Positions 44,432 through 53,763 of a stretch of DNA of 64,000 nucleotides are shown here, one piece after another. The stretch comes from an uncultured Clostridia bacterium (GTDB taxonomy: Bacteria; Bacillota; Clostridia; Christensenellales; UBA3700): NCBI GenBank assembly GCA_945872615.1, contig CAMBZZ010000003.1, forward strand, positions 124,001 through 188,000, given 5' to 3'. Made by a program: the position numbers and the translations under genes. The notes under the pieces are model-generated. The model ran no database searches, was not told the DNA's origin, and saw nothing but the letters and a program-made list of their open reading frames with translations. Within the stretch, counting starts at the first letter, position 1. Every line of letters starts with the position of its first letter.

Positions 44432-44638
44432 CGAGTTGCCTTGTCAAGACGGAGGGATTGTCCTTCTGTCATTACGCCCAGTGCATTTTGCGTTAGCAAA
44501 AGCAAGGTACTTGTGCCGAAGCGTGGCAATCTCAAACAATACGGCACGAGATTCCCACGGCTACAGGTAGCCTCGGAATGACACAACACGCAATGTCGTT
44601 GCGGTGGTGCGAAGCGTAACCCCGTTATCTCTATCCTT

Positions 44639-45079
44639 CTATACAAGCAGTTGCTTAGCCTCGGCTTTACATACCTCGCAATAGCCAAAATATGCTTGAT
44701 ACTCCTCTTCTTTGGTTTCTTTTTGTCTAAGGATAGCCAATTCTTGGCTAAGAGTGTATCTTCGTCTTATCATACTATCGACGAGACTTTCGTATTTTTC
44801 TTGGTCGTATCGTGCTTGTTCTTCGGCGGTAAACGGTATATAGACTTGTATGTCTTCGACTTCTTTCGTTGCGGGCTTAGCCTCTACGTAAGGCTGGTCT
44901 ACCACCCATACCACGTCCTTACCGCCGTTAGGATATTCGGCTACCGTCTCATAGTGTCCTATCTCTTCTTGCCCCGCAACGGCGGGGGTAGTAGTGCTTA
45001 TGGTATCGTCGACCAACCTACCTTTGTCTAGGTCGTACGTTGTCAGTTCTTGCGTTTTGTCTTGATTAAATACTCTCAT
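44639..45079 (-). CDS. Phage-tail-associated small protein
   Basis: 146 aa. The C-terminal half, MIRRRYTLSQELAILRQ and YQAYFGYCEVCKAEAKQ, is the type of helix-rich tail found in small proteins encoded next to phage tail-fibre genes. The N-terminal half is polar and Thr/Asp-rich. AGGAGG lies 6 nt before ATG 45079, which fixes the start. It follows the tail-fibre gene by 10 nt. A fragment of a second member of the family lies at 47258-47320 on the other strand. Exact role unknown, perhaps fibre assembly. Confidence 0.65.
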   Translation of the reverse strand: MRVFNQDKTQELTTYDLDKGRLVDDTISTTTPAVAGQEEIGHYETVAEYPNGGKDVVWVVDQPYVEAKPATKEVEDIQVYIPFTAEEQARYDQEKYESLVDSMIRRRYTLSQELAILRQKETKEEEYQAYFGYCEVCKAEAKQLLV

Positions 45080-45089
45080 AATTCCTCCT

Positions 45090-47084
45090 TTATGCAGTAC
45101 GCTTCCAAATATATACAGCCAAATACGGCGGCATATTAGACGTAGACGCGATAGTCGTATCGGTATCCACGCCCCAACTCGTAGTGCCCGTCTGTTGCGT
45201 TGCATTGCTCGGTGTTGCCATTCGGTAGTTGATAGACCAACTCTTGGTCTGGTCTTTTTGCGACATATTAAAGCCTTCCGCCGAGGTACATATTTTTGCA
45301 AACCCACTCGCGCTATGCGTATGCGTTACACTACCTCCTGTCGCACCTGCGTTATAAGTATCGCCACTACCAAGCAAAAATCTGTCCTTAATGCGTTCCC
45401 AAGTTCCGCCGAATAGACTAGCAGGACTTGTCGAATTGACAGACATATAAATACTACCAACAGCATAGACGTTTTTTAGAGTGTCTATTTGCCCTTGCAA
45501 ATTTTGCTCAACTTGGCTCAAGCTCTGCTCTAAATTACTCGACTTTTGCTCCACTTGACTGAGATTTCGTTGTGTTTCGCCGACCTCTTGTTGAACTTGG
45601 CTTAAATCTTGCGCCGTTTGACTAAGTTGTCCGTCCATTTGTTCAACGGTTTGTTCTATCTGACTGCTACGGATTTGTAGCCCTTCTATTTCGCCTATGC
45701 AGTCCATACCTCCCAAAGGTTGAACTAAGTTGCCGAAGTAATCGTTGAGTTTATAGTTCTTATACGCCCAATAAGGTACCAATATCTTGGCGTAGGTGTC
45801 TTGGGTCAACGCGAAGCTCGTCGCCACAGCTGTTGGCGGATTATCAGCCTCTATCGTTATTTCCAAGCCGTCCGAGCAACCCCAAAACGCCTTCTCGCCT
45901 ATGCTTTGGATATTGCTTGACAGACCTATGCTCGTAAGATTGACGCAATCTCTAAAGGCGTATGCTCCTATGCTCGTCACGCTCTTAGGCAAAACAATCT
46001 TACTCGCCATTGCTCCGCAAAATGCGTAATCGCTTATGCTCCTCACTTGCTCGCCCAAGAATATTGCGTCGTTGCTTTGCGCTCTATCTCGGCACACCCC
46101 CACTACTCTACTGCCCTTTTGGTCACAAAAAATACCGTCTGTCATAACGGTATCCTTTCCTCCCGAGATATTACTAAACTTGTCTGCGCGCAGAGCTCCG
46201 CAATCCGACAAGCCTATCGGCAAATATAGAGTATTCTTGGACTGCGCAATCTCAAACGCCTCGGATACTTTGTCGGTAACAATTCCGTCAAGACTATACG
46301 GCACGTAAATATCTTGCGCATCCCCTTGATAGCCCTTGACTTGCCCTTGCTCGACTGTCAAGCCTATACTCTGCACGTTGGCAATCAAAGTGAGTTCCCC
46401 TTGCAGTTTATCTGTTGCAAAGTTCCACTCCTTGCCGTCGGCGGTAACCCAGCCTAATAGTTGCTCTTGCTCCGTCAACTCCACGGTAGGCGGAGTGATG
46501 AGGCTGTTACCCTTGTAAACTTTGGAATATCTCTCGTCGTAGAATACGTACTCTACGCCAAAGTATTCAAAGTCTTCCAACACTTGTCCGAGGTCGTTTT
46601 TGATAAGGTTTTCAAAGTCGTTGGCAATAGTCTCTTTGACTTCTCTCACGTAGTCGAGTTCTTGTTGCAACAGCGTGAGAATATTGGGCGTGTCGCTGAG
46701 AGCGTTGTCCAACACCGATAGAGAGCCTTCCACCGAAAAAGCCTTGGTATTTTTGCTGATTGACTTGAAGATTATGTTGTAATTGTCCTTGGCGTAACCC
46801 GTCAGTTGTACGTCCACAAAACCCGCGTATTGCGTAAGATTGTTGGGCACGTCAAAGACGATTCCGTCGTCGGTGTAAGTCAAAATCTCCGACACGTATT
46901 GAGTTTTTGGCACGTTTTTGGTGTTGTAACACACGAATTCCAGACAATAATTGTAGTCTTTGCAATCAGGCGCGTTGCTGACGACGACAATTTTGTCCGC
47001 CAAATGATTGTGTTGCGCCAAAGTGTAGTTTGCCATAGGCGTTAGCAAACCCGTTTGGCTATTGTATTTTAGATTGATAATCAT
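45090..47084 (-). CDS. Chimeric phage-type tail fibre/baseplate protein with LRR domain
   Basis: 664 aa. N-terminal domain (about 1-150) of the phage upper-baseplate type, starting MIINLKYNSQTGLLTPMANY. Then a short InlB-like segment (WVTADGKEWNFATDKLQGE), a BspA-type leucine-rich domain (about 310-420; SISDYAFCGAMASKIVLPKS, TSIGAYAFRDCVNLTSIG), a Gln/Ser-rich coiled coil with heptads (about 475-545), and a C-terminal collar-like tip (VYAVGSIYMSVNSTSPASLF, GGTWERIKDRFLLGSG, VTHTHSASG, NMPPYLAVYIWKR). The arrangement fits a receptor-binding fibre. No other phage structural gene is near. GGAGAG precedes ATG 47084. Confidence 0.8.
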   Translation of the reverse strand: MIINLKYNSQTGLLTPMANYTLAQHNHLADKIVVVSNAPDCKDYNYCLEFVCYNTKNVPKTQYVSEILTYTDDGIVFDVPNNLTQYAGFVDVQLTGYAKDNYNIIFKSISKNTKAFSVEGSLSVLDNALSDTPNILTLLQQELDYVREVKETIANDFENLIKNDLGQVLEDFEYFGVEYVFYDERYSKVYKGNSLITPPTVELTEQEQLLGWVTADGKEWNFATDKLQGELTLIANVQSIGLTVEQGQVKGYQGDAQDIYVPYSLDGIVTDKVSEAFEIAQSKNTLYLPIGLSDCGALRADKFSNISGGKDTVMTDGIFCDQKGSRVVGVCRDRAQSNDAIFLGEQVRSISDYAFCGAMASKIVLPKSVTSIGAYAFRDCVNLTSIGLSSNIQSIGEKAFWGCSDGLEITIEADNPPTAVATSFALTQDTYAKILVPYWAYKNYKLNDYFGNLVQPLGGMDCIGEIEGLQIRSSQIEQTVEQMDGQLSQTAQDLSQVQQEVGETQRNLSQVEQKSSNLEQSLSQVEQNLQGQIDTLKNVYAVGSIYMSVNSTSPASLFGGTWERIKDRFLLGSGDTYNAGATGGSVTHTHSASGFAKICTSAEGFNMSQKDQTKSWSINYRMATPSNATQQTGTTSWGVDTDTTIASTSNMPPYLAVYIWKRTA

Positions 47085-47257
47085 CGTCTCTCCGTTGGGG
47101 AAAAAGAGCAGAGGTGACACTTATATTGTATCACCTCTGTAAAGGGTTTTTGGAGTTTTAGGGACATTTATTTTTTCGTCAATTCCTCTCAGCCGCCCAT
47201 TTTTCGGACGTTTGCGCTAGAAAAATTTTTTTAATCTTGCGACAACGCAATACACAA

Positions 47258-47320
47258 CCCAACGAATATCTAGTATATTTTGACTGTTGCGATAGTTGCA
47301 AAGCCGATGCGAAACGACAA
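47258..47320 (+). pseudogene. Remnant of a second phage-tail-associated small protein
   Basis: Plus-strand translation NEYLVYFDCCDSCKADAKRQ is similar to the C-terminus of the 44639-45079 product (EEYQAYFGYCEVCKAEAKQ), but there is no intact gene around it. It suggests that phage-type genes on the opposite strand were once present here. The rest of 47085-47368 holds nothing recognisable. Confidence 0.5.
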
Positions 47321-47368
47321 CGGGTATGCAACGTTATGCCAATAGTTGCAACAAGTTGCAAGCAACGA

Positions 47369-47953
47369 TTATTCTCTCGTTTCGTCAAGGTAGGTAGCTT
47401 GCATGTCGGCAATATTGGTAAGGCAAGCTAGCGGATATTGTTCGTAAGCTTTGGATAAGCTAAAATCTCCGCCTACTACGCGCTTGTCAAAGCCGCCCAT
47501 GTGCCAGTTGATAGCCATGGCTTCTTCTCTGGTTAGTCTCAAAAAGCCGTTGATTATGTACACCGACTTTTCGCCGTGTCCGTATGGCAAGTTGTCCTCG
47601 ATAGCGTAATATGGCACCTTTTCCCAATTACCGTCCACTTTGACGTTGCGCATTTCCACCTTGTACATATTGACTTTGCACAGGTCGTGCAACAGTCCGA
47701 TGATTGCTATACTCTCTTCGCTAGCGTTGATAAGGTCGGGATGAAGTTCTCGCTCTCTCTTGACCAAGTCGCGCAATCTAAAGTACACGTTGAGGCTGTG
47801 CTCCACCAAGCCTTGCGGTTTGGCGTTGTGGAACTTGCTAGACGCGGGCGCTTCAAAAAAGTCCGACTTGCTCAGCCAATCGAGCAACTTATCCGCTCCC
47901 TCTCGCTTGATATTTTGATTAAAAATTTCGATAAATTGTTGTTTTGCGTCCAT
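47369..47953 (-). CDS. HD-domain phosphohydrolase
   Basis: 194 aa. HD-superfamily motif: H in GLVEHSLNVYFR (about 51), HD in IIGLLHDLCKVN (about 88-89), and a later AMAINWHMGG (about 147). It resembles HD hydrolases related to YhaM or nucleotidases; substrate unknown. A weak ribosome site GGAAA is present. It stands alone between the phage-type genes and the polysaccharide operon. Confidence 0.8.
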   Translation of the reverse strand: MDAKQQFIEIFNQNIKREGADKLLDWLSKSDFFEAPASSKFHNAKPQGLVEHSLNVYFRLRDLVKRERELHPDLINASEESIAIIGLLHDLCKVNMYKVEMRNVKVDGNWEKVPYYAIEDNLPYGHGEKSVYIINGFLRLTREEAMAINWHMGGFDKRVVGGDFSLSKAYEQYPLACLTNIADMQATYLDETRE

Positions 47954-48103
47954 AATTTTCCTTTTTGTATTTTTTGATTTTGCTAATTACACACTTATAA
48001 TATAGGTTGTATTACGCGCAAGTGAAAGCCTATCTAACCGAGATATTGTCCATCACCTAAACGAGTTGCAACTATCCAACTAACAGCGCCACCTACTTAT
48101 CGT

Positions 48104-48604
48104 CTATTTGGTGGTAGAGCCAAACCCTCCGTTGCGAACGGCGCTCACTCCGTCTTCAATCGTAATGCCGTATGGTAAAAACACGCCTTGCGCAAAGCCC
48201 TCACCCTTGGCAATATGTACGGCTTTACCTTGCAGACCGCAGTTGGTAATTTTGCAAAAAATATGCCCTTGATTGTCGGAATAGAAGTAGTCTCCGTCTA
48301 TAATTCCTACCGTGTTGTCGAGTTGCACGCGATACTTAAATCCAAGTCCGCTACGAGGAAAAATCATCATAACCCAACCTTCTTCTATATCAACTCTTAT
48401 TCCCGTAGGAATATTTATACTTTCGCCGACCTCTAAATCTATATCGAAGGGCGCAAAAAAATCGTAGCCCGCCGAATACATCGTCGCCCTCTTAGGCAAA
48501 ACAATATCCTCCCAAATGCTTTGAGCTTGCTCAGCCTTGTCGGCGTCAAAACTCTTGATATACTCTTGGCAATCTACCTTGAAAAACTTGGCTATTCTCT
48601 GCAT
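48104..48604 (-). CDS. dut: dUTP diphosphatase (trimeric dUTPase)
   Basis: 166 aa. Five family motifs can be followed: SAGYDFFAP (motif 1), FPRSGLGFKY (2), NTVGIIDGDY (3), a KGEGFAQGVFLP-like stretch (4) and the C-terminal GFGSTTK (5). Hydrolyses dUTP to keep uracil out of DNA and to supply dUMP. Oddly, it is the last gene of the polysaccharide operon, 4 nt after the cyclodeaminase-type gene. Confidence 0.92.
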   Translation of the reverse strand: MQRIAKFFKVDCQEYIKSFDADKAEQAQSIWEDIVLPKRATMYSAGYDFFAPFDIDLEVGESINIPTGIRVDIEEGWVMMIFPRSGLGFKYRVQLDNTVGIIDGDYFYSDNQGHIFCKITNCGLQGKAVHIAKGEGFAQGVFLPYGITIEDGVSAVRNGGFGSTTK

Positions 48605-48608
48605 ATAT

Positions 48609-49514
48609 TTACTTTGCTCCCCTCTCTACGATAAGTTGATAAATTTTTTCGGCAAAATACAAGTCGTGCACCGCAATGCCTATATTGTAGGCAAGTATTC
48701 TTTCTTGGTCGTTTTCTCGACCTTTGACAAGACCGTTTTGCACGTCGCAAACTTCGTTGAAAGACTTGAACTTGTCAAAGTATTTGAACCCCGCGATATG
48801 CGAATAGTCGTCGCCGAAAACTTTGTCGAACGTCAGGTCGCAATTTTGGAAGCCCAACGTGTGTATAGGCACTATCAAACAGCCCTTTTTGTACACCTTT
48901 TCGTCACAAAAGTCGCCTTCGGCAAAGGTGATGCCCGACACTATAACGTCGCTGTCTCGCATAGTCTGCTCGTAAGTGTCGCATACGACGAAGTTGTAGT
49001 TGTCGTAATCGGCATACTCCCTTATCAACTTGTCGGCGTGGTCTTTGTATTTGAAGACTTTGATTGTCAGAGGCTTGTTGCCGTACATCTTGCTAAAAAT
49101 CTTGAATGCCGCCTTGGTGACGTTGCCAAGTCCTATCAATGACATTACTTGAAAGCCGTCTCTGGCAAACAAAAATATCGAGTGCGCGGCTACCGCTCCA
49201 GTCCTAAGCGTGGTTATCAAGTTGGCGTCCATAACAGCCTTTAGGTCTCCGCTTGCCAAATCGTAAAGCATTAAATTGCTCTTTAGGCTCGGAGTGTTGT
49301 CGGGATAACGATTGACGAGTTTTACACCCGCCACGTTTTTGTCGGGCAAAATGCAAGGCATAACGTTGTAAAAGATATGTCCTTCCATCTTCATACTTAT
49401 CTTTGCCGGCAGGATAGCCGACTTCTTGGATATAATCATATCCTTGACCCACTCGTAATACTGTCTTTCGTCAATGCCGAGCGAAGTTATCTCTTCATCG
49501 GTTATATAAATCAT
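48609..49514 (-). CDS. Ornithine cyclodeaminase/mu-crystallin family protein
   Basis: 301 aa. NAD(P)-binding enzyme family: SMKMEGHIFYNVMPCILPD, GVKLVNRYPDNTPS (substrate/cofactor Lys), DANLITTLRTGAVAAHS and a Rossmann turn VMSLIGLGNVTKAAF. Family members deaminate ornithine, reduce cyclic imines or make diaminopropionate precursors. The operon context suggests it makes or modifies the amino compound used by the adjacent nucleotidyltransferase-aminotransferase, but that is inference. Overlaps that gene by 4 nt (ATGA). Confidence 0.85.
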   Translation of the reverse strand: MIYITDEEITSLGIDERQYYEWVKDMIISKKSAILPAKISMKMEGHIFYNVMPCILPDKNVAGVKLVNRYPDNTPSLKSNLMLYDLASGDLKAVMDANLITTLRTGAVAAHSIFLFARDGFQVMSLIGLGNVTKAAFKIFSKMYGNKPLTIKVFKYKDHADKLIREYADYDNYNFVVCDTYEQTMRDSDVIVSGITFAEGDFCDEKVYKKGCLIVPIHTLGFQNCDLTFDKVFGDDYSHIAGFKYFDKFKSFNEVCDVQNGLVKGRENDQERILAYNIGIAVHDLYFAEKIYQLIVERGAK

Positions 49515-51322
49515 ACCAACACCTCTTTCATCGCTTTGATTATGGCGTCGTTGTCTTGCCTATTTCTTATAGCAACGCGCACGAAGTTTTTGCCCTTAAA
49601 ATAATTCTTAGAAGATAAATCCTTGACAAGTATATTATAATCATTAAGCATACGCACGCAAAATTCGTAAGAGTTGACGTCGCCGAGGTCAATCATAAGA
49701 TAGTTGGCTTGCGACGGATAAACTTTGATAGAAGTTATATCTTGCAGTTCACGAATAAATCTATTGCGCTCGAAGGCAATGCTGTCGCACGCCTTGGCAT
49801 ATTGCGAAGCGTATAGATTGTAGATTTGCAGATAGTATTCGGCAAAGCTGTTGATATTCCACACTTGCATCAAGGAGCGAAGCTCGCTCAATATCTTGAC
49901 GTTGCTACTTGCCAGCACTCCCAGTCTTAGAGCGGGCACGCCGAAAGACTTGCTGATACTCTTGACGACTATGAGATTGTCAAAGCGGTTAAGCACGTCG
50001 TTGTTTAACAAAGTATAGCGCTTGTCGGGGTCTGCAAAATCAATAAAAGATTCGTCAATTACGATACCTGTATTGAGTTTTTGAGCCTTTTCGCACAAAG
50101 TTTCTACCTCTTCCTTAGTCAATAGGTCACCGCTCGGGTTGTCGGGACTGACGAGGCAAATATAGTCGACCTTGCCACACAACGACATGAGATAATCAAA
50201 GTCGTGCAGATAGTCGTTGCGAGAATTGTCGATAGGTATCAACTCGCAATTACGGAAGCACCTGACGTATTCGTTGAAGGTAGGAAGCCCTACGGCAACC
50301 TTACCCTTCATCCACATACCCAGTACGTTGATGAGTTCCGCCGCGCCGTTGCCCACCAAGATATGGCTCTCGTCCACACCGAAGATGCGTTCGGCATTCA
50401 TATTTTGGATATTGAGCCCCGAAGGATATTGGGTGAGCAAAACAGGAAATTCTTTTTGCATCTTTTCCACCATCTTCTTTGGAGGGAAGTAGGGATTGAC
50501 GAGATAGCAAAAATCCAACATCTTGCTATATCTCCAATATCCGCCGAACTTGGATATGATGGCGTCGTACTTGCGCTTGCCGTTGCTAAACAAAATCGTA
50601 GCAATATCCAAGTCTTGCGCGTCGTCAATCTCATACCAAGGCATATCGTCCATATAGAAGGCTTTGAGCGTCGCTTTGGACAAATGCGACACGACTTTGA
50701 GCGCCGTCTCGTAATAGCTGTTGAGACCGTAAGCTTTCATGTATGCTTCCAAAAACGGGAAGTAGATATTGCTGACGAATTGCGGAGAAAACTTGTAGAC
50801 GTTGACGGTCTTGTAATACTGCTCGGTAAGGCTGAGGTCCATGTCCACCTTTTCGATAAACTGAGTGATATTGCCCTCGCCGTCGCAAGTTACCACCGTG
50901 CCGTCCATCCACGACTCGTATCTGGCAACGACCGCCATATCTCTATCGGGGCTCTGCACGAGTTTTTTGATAAGACTGCCGTCGAATATCAAGTCGGACT
51001 CCATCATAATGGTATCGTCTTGCTCGAGGTACTCCTTAGCCATATAAAAAGAATAGATATTGTTGGAAGTGGCGTAGTCCTTGTTGTCGATGAATACGAA
51101 CTCCATAGGACTGTCCTTATATTTGGTAAGAATATAATCTCTAAGATTGTCGCCCTTGTATCCTATGACGAATATGAATTTGTCGATACCCGCATCGATA
51201 ACGGCTTCTATCGCTCTGTCTACCAATTTTTTGCCCGCTACTTCAAGCATACATTTGGTATTGTTGCCTGTAAATTTGCCTAATCTTTTGCCCATGCCGG
51301 CTGCTAACATCAACGCTTGCAT
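49511..51322 (-). CDS. Nucleotidyltransferase - PLP aminotransferase fusion
   Basis: 603 aa. N-terminal sugar-phosphate/choline-phosphate-type nucleotidyltransferase (about 1-235): LAAGMGKRLG, TKCMLEVAGK, ESDLIFDG, IDDAQDL. C-terminal fold-type I aminotransferase or decarboxylase of the HisC/CobD kind (about 250-603): LVGNGAAELIN, SPDNPSGDLL, PLP lysine in VKSISKSFGVPALRLG. A plausible role is to make a phospho-amino-alcohol, or a related amino compound, and activate it as a CDP derivative, to be used by LicD, whose gene overlaps the start by 13 nt. It is comparable to, but distinct from, the PntC-transaminase fusions of phosphonate pathways. No PEP mutase is in the window. Confidence 0.85.
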   Translation of the reverse strand: MQALMLAAGMGKRLGKFTGNNTKCMLEVAGKKLVDRAIEAVIDAGIDKFIFVIGYKGDNLRDYILTKYKDSPMEFVFIDNKDYATSNNIYSFYMAKEYLEQDDTIMMESDLIFDGSLIKKLVQSPDRDMAVVARYESWMDGTVVTCDGEGNITQFIEKVDMDLSLTEQYYKTVNVYKFSPQFVSNIYFPFLEAYMKAYGLNSYYETALKVVSHLSKATLKAFYMDDMPWYEIDDAQDLDIATILFSNGKRKYDAIISKFGGYWRYSKMLDFCYLVNPYFPPKKMVEKMQKEFPVLLTQYPSGLNIQNMNAERIFGVDESHILVGNGAAELINVLGMWMKGKVAVGLPTFNEYVRCFRNCELIPIDNSRNDYLHDFDYLMSLCGKVDYICLVSPDNPSGDLLTKEEVETLCEKAQKLNTGIVIDESFIDFADPDKRYTLLNNDVLNRFDNLIVVKSISKSFGVPALRLGVLASSNVKILSELRSLMQVWNINSFAEYYLQIYNLYASQYAKACDSIAFERNRFIRELQDITSIKVYPSQANYLMIDLGDVNSYEFCVRMLNDYNILVKDLSSKNYFKGKNFVRVAIRNRQDNDAIIKAMKEVLV

Positions 51323-52164
51323 CGTATTACTCCTTTTTCGTCAAGATATTCTTTGTACGACTTGTCTACGTCAATAAAATCTGCTAAATGTGTGACGCGC
51401 TTGTCCTCGGGCGGCAGCGTCATATAGTCGCCGTAAACCGTGGATAAATATCCGTCATAATTGACTATACTCCTAAACTTGCGCCCCTCGAACTCTACGT
51501 CGGTATACTCTTCAAACCACTCGTATGGCATAATTTTGTTCTTTTTGATAATATCCGCCGTAGTATATCTGGCGTCCGTGTCGTTGTAACGCTGATAGAT
51601 TTTATCTTCCTTAGCCATTATGTTGTTGTATCCCCATATAAGACCTATAGGTTTGATAAAATACGACAAAAATCTCTTGAGCGGAGACCTAACCGTCTTG
51701 ACCAAAGACGGAATGGTAGAAGCGGATATTGTGTATAAAATTCTATAAGCTCGCGACAACTTAGCGGCACTTTTGAGGTCGGGCACTTTGTCTACAGGAA
51801 AGACGTCTATACTTATGCCGTGATTCATTTTGCGCGACGTGTTTTCGATATTGACGAAGGTGGTATAGTTGTTTCTTAGTTTTGCAAACTCTACCGAAGC
51901 ATAATCGCACAAAGAATAGTGTTCTAGATAATATTTGTCATTGTCGAGGTGACTGCCTGCAACCTTCAAAAACTTGTTGTAGTTGTCGCGCGTCATGGCA
52001 ACGTCGATGTCGTCGTCCCACGGAATAAAGCCCTTGTGCCTTACCGCCCCGAGCAAACTGCCCGAAGACAGGGTGTATTCTATGCCTTCTTCTCGGCAAA
52101 TCTTGTCAATCTGTTCAATTAAATCTAAGCAAACTAAATGAATCTTTTGTAGTGTATCGTCCAT
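51310..52164 (-). CDS. LicD-family phosphotransferase
   Basis: 284 aa. Hallmark motif LSSGSLLGAVRHKGFIPWDD followed by DIDVAM (residues about 32-58). LicD proteins transfer phosphocholine or similar groups from CDP carriers to surface glycans. The match with the adjacent nucleotidyltransferase fusion strongly suggests that a CDP-activated substituent is added to the polysaccharide made by this operon. GAGG lies 6 nt before ATG. Confidence 0.92.
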   Translation of the reverse strand: MDDTLQKIHLVCLDLIEQIDKICREEGIEYTLSSGSLLGAVRHKGFIPWDDDIDVAMTRDNYNKFLKVAGSHLDNDKYYLEHYSLCDYASVEFAKLRNNYTTFVNIENTSRKMNHGISIDVFPVDKVPDLKSAAKLSRAYRILYTISASTIPSLVKTVRSPLKRFLSYFIKPIGLIWGYNNIMAKEDKIYQRYNDTDARYTTADIIKKNKIMPYEWFEEYTDVEFEGRKFRSIVNYDGYLSTVYGDYMTLPPEDKRVTHLADFIDVDKSYKEYLDEKGVIRCKR

Positions 52165-52224
52165 TTTTTCCTCTATAATAATTTACTTTCTTTTAATTTA
52201 TTGTATAGCCATAATTAATTTTTG

Positions 52225-53763
52225 TCAATTCTCTTGTTTTGGCTCTTGCGTATCTTCTTGCTCGTCAATACCTTCTTGCTCCGTCGATTGCTCTTGCGAT
52301 ATAACTTCGTTTGACGTTGGTTGTACTACCCTAGCGGCAGGCGCTTTTTTCTTGAACAACTTTTTGACTATGCCAACCAAGCCTACGATAAGTTGATACA
52401 AATCTCTATGCTTGATGATAGCGATGACGGCAATAATGCCAAGTTGAACGCCGTAATATATCCAAAGATTGAGTCCGTTGCTCTTGAGTATAAATATAGC
52501 TTGTCCCAATACCAACAGCAAAACGACTGCTTCTCTTATCCAATTAACTTTGATGTCGGAATACTTTTGGGTGTCGATAATACGAATGAGCGTAATGACG
52601 AAATAGCTGACGATACTTGCGACCAACGACCCCACAATGCCCCACAGCCACGTCAGCAAGACCGCCAAAACCACGTTGACCAATGCCCCTATAAGCGTAG
52701 AAACCATAACCATCTTGGACTTGAGCGCCGCTCCGTAGTATGCACCGAAAAACGCCGTATAACAGCTGAGTATCGCCGTAAAAATAGGCAAGGCGGAATA
52801 TCTCCACGTGTCCGCAAACTCTCCTCTAAGCAAAAACGACGACAAAAACGGCAATATGAGCAACAACCCGCAAGCCACGACTTGCAAAAAGAGAGAGTAT
52901 ACTCTAAACACGTCGCTGTTAAACTTACCTCTATCGCTCTGCGTGATTGCTTTGACGGAAGATATGGTCCACGCTTGCAAGAATATCGTGCCGAAAATGT
53001 TGATAAACGACGCCATTTTGGAATTGGCAACAAATACGCCTGCGGCAGCCGTCCCCGCAAAATAGATAAGTATATATCTGTTGACTACTTGGACAAACCA
53101 CCAACTGAGGTTGTTGGGAATAAGCGGAAGCGCGTAACGAAGCATCGGCTTGATTACTTCTTTGTCCCAATTACGGAAAGAAAGTCCTTTGTACACTCCG
53201 CCCACAGTAAACAATATCAACAAGGACGACGCGTAACCGCACAACATCGCCAACATATAGCCCTCTCCGCCCCATCTTAGTTTGTAGACGAAAATCGCGG
53301 TGGAGATAGCTAGCGCGACGGCTTGAACAATTCCGCTGACGGCAAAGGTCTTGACCCTACCTGTGCCCCTCACGTATTGTCCCCACACGTTGGAGAGTGC
53401 AACGCACACGAACAGCAACGCAAATAAAATACAATAGCGATAATTGAGAAAAATACTTGCTATACCCGAGCCCAGTGCGATAAGGAAAAAACCAGCCACA
53501 ACTATAATCATAGTGGACGAGATGACTTTCTTTTGGTCAACGTCGTCTTTCATACTAAATCTAAACACAGCGTCTTGCAATCCCAAAGTCAATATAGGCA
53601 AAAGCAATTCGACGAGGCTGACGAGCGATTCGCTGAGCCCGTAATCGGATTTCGTCATGACACCCGTTACGAGAGGCATCAAAAAGAATTGGATAAGCTT
53701 GACGCTAAAACTACCTATTGCGAATATCACCGTATTTTTGGTCAAGTTTTTCACTTCACTCAT
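52225..53763 (-). CDS. wzx: Wzx-type polysaccharide flippase
   Basis: 512 aa, about 14 membrane helices, beginning NLTKNTVIFAIGSFSVKLIQFF, typical of lipid-linked oligosaccharide flippases. Carries an unusual hydrophilic tail of about 45 residues rich in Gln and Glu (ISQEQSTEQEGIDEQEDTQE) on the cytoplasmic side. Overlaps wzy by 8 nt. Moves the undecaprenyl-linked repeat unit outward for polymerisation. Confidence 0.88.
   Translation of the reverse strand: MSEVKNLTKNTVIFAIGSFSVKLIQFFLMPLVTGVMTKSDYGLSESLVSLVELLLPILTLGLQDAVFRFSMKDDVDQKKVISSTMIIVVAGFFLIALGSGIASIFLNYRYCILFALLFVCVALSNVWGQYVRGTGRVKTFAVSGIVQAVALAISTAIFVYKLRWGGEGYMLAMLCGYASSLLILFTVGGVYKGLSFRNWDKEVIKPMLRYALPLIPNNLSWWFVQVVNRYILIYFAGTAAAGVFVANSKMASFINIFGTIFLQAWTISSVKAITQSDRGKFNSDVFRVYSLFLQVVACGLLLILPFLSSFLLRGEFADTWRYSALPIFTAILSCYTAFFGAYYGAALKSKMVMVSTLIGALVNVVLAVLLTWLWGIVGSLVASIVSYFVITLIRIIDTQKYSDIKVNWIREAVVLLLVLGQAIFILKSNGLNLWIYYGVQLGIIAVIAIIKHRDLYQLIVGLVGIVKKLFKKKAPAARVVQPTSNEVISQEQSTEQEGIDEQEDTQEPKQEN

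Noticed and set aside
49511..51322. Fusion protein as a phosphonate (PntC-AEP transaminase) enzyme
   Set aside because: The aminotransferase part looks HisC/CobD-like rather than like AEP transaminase, and no PEP mutase or phosphonopyruvate decarboxylase is present in the window.
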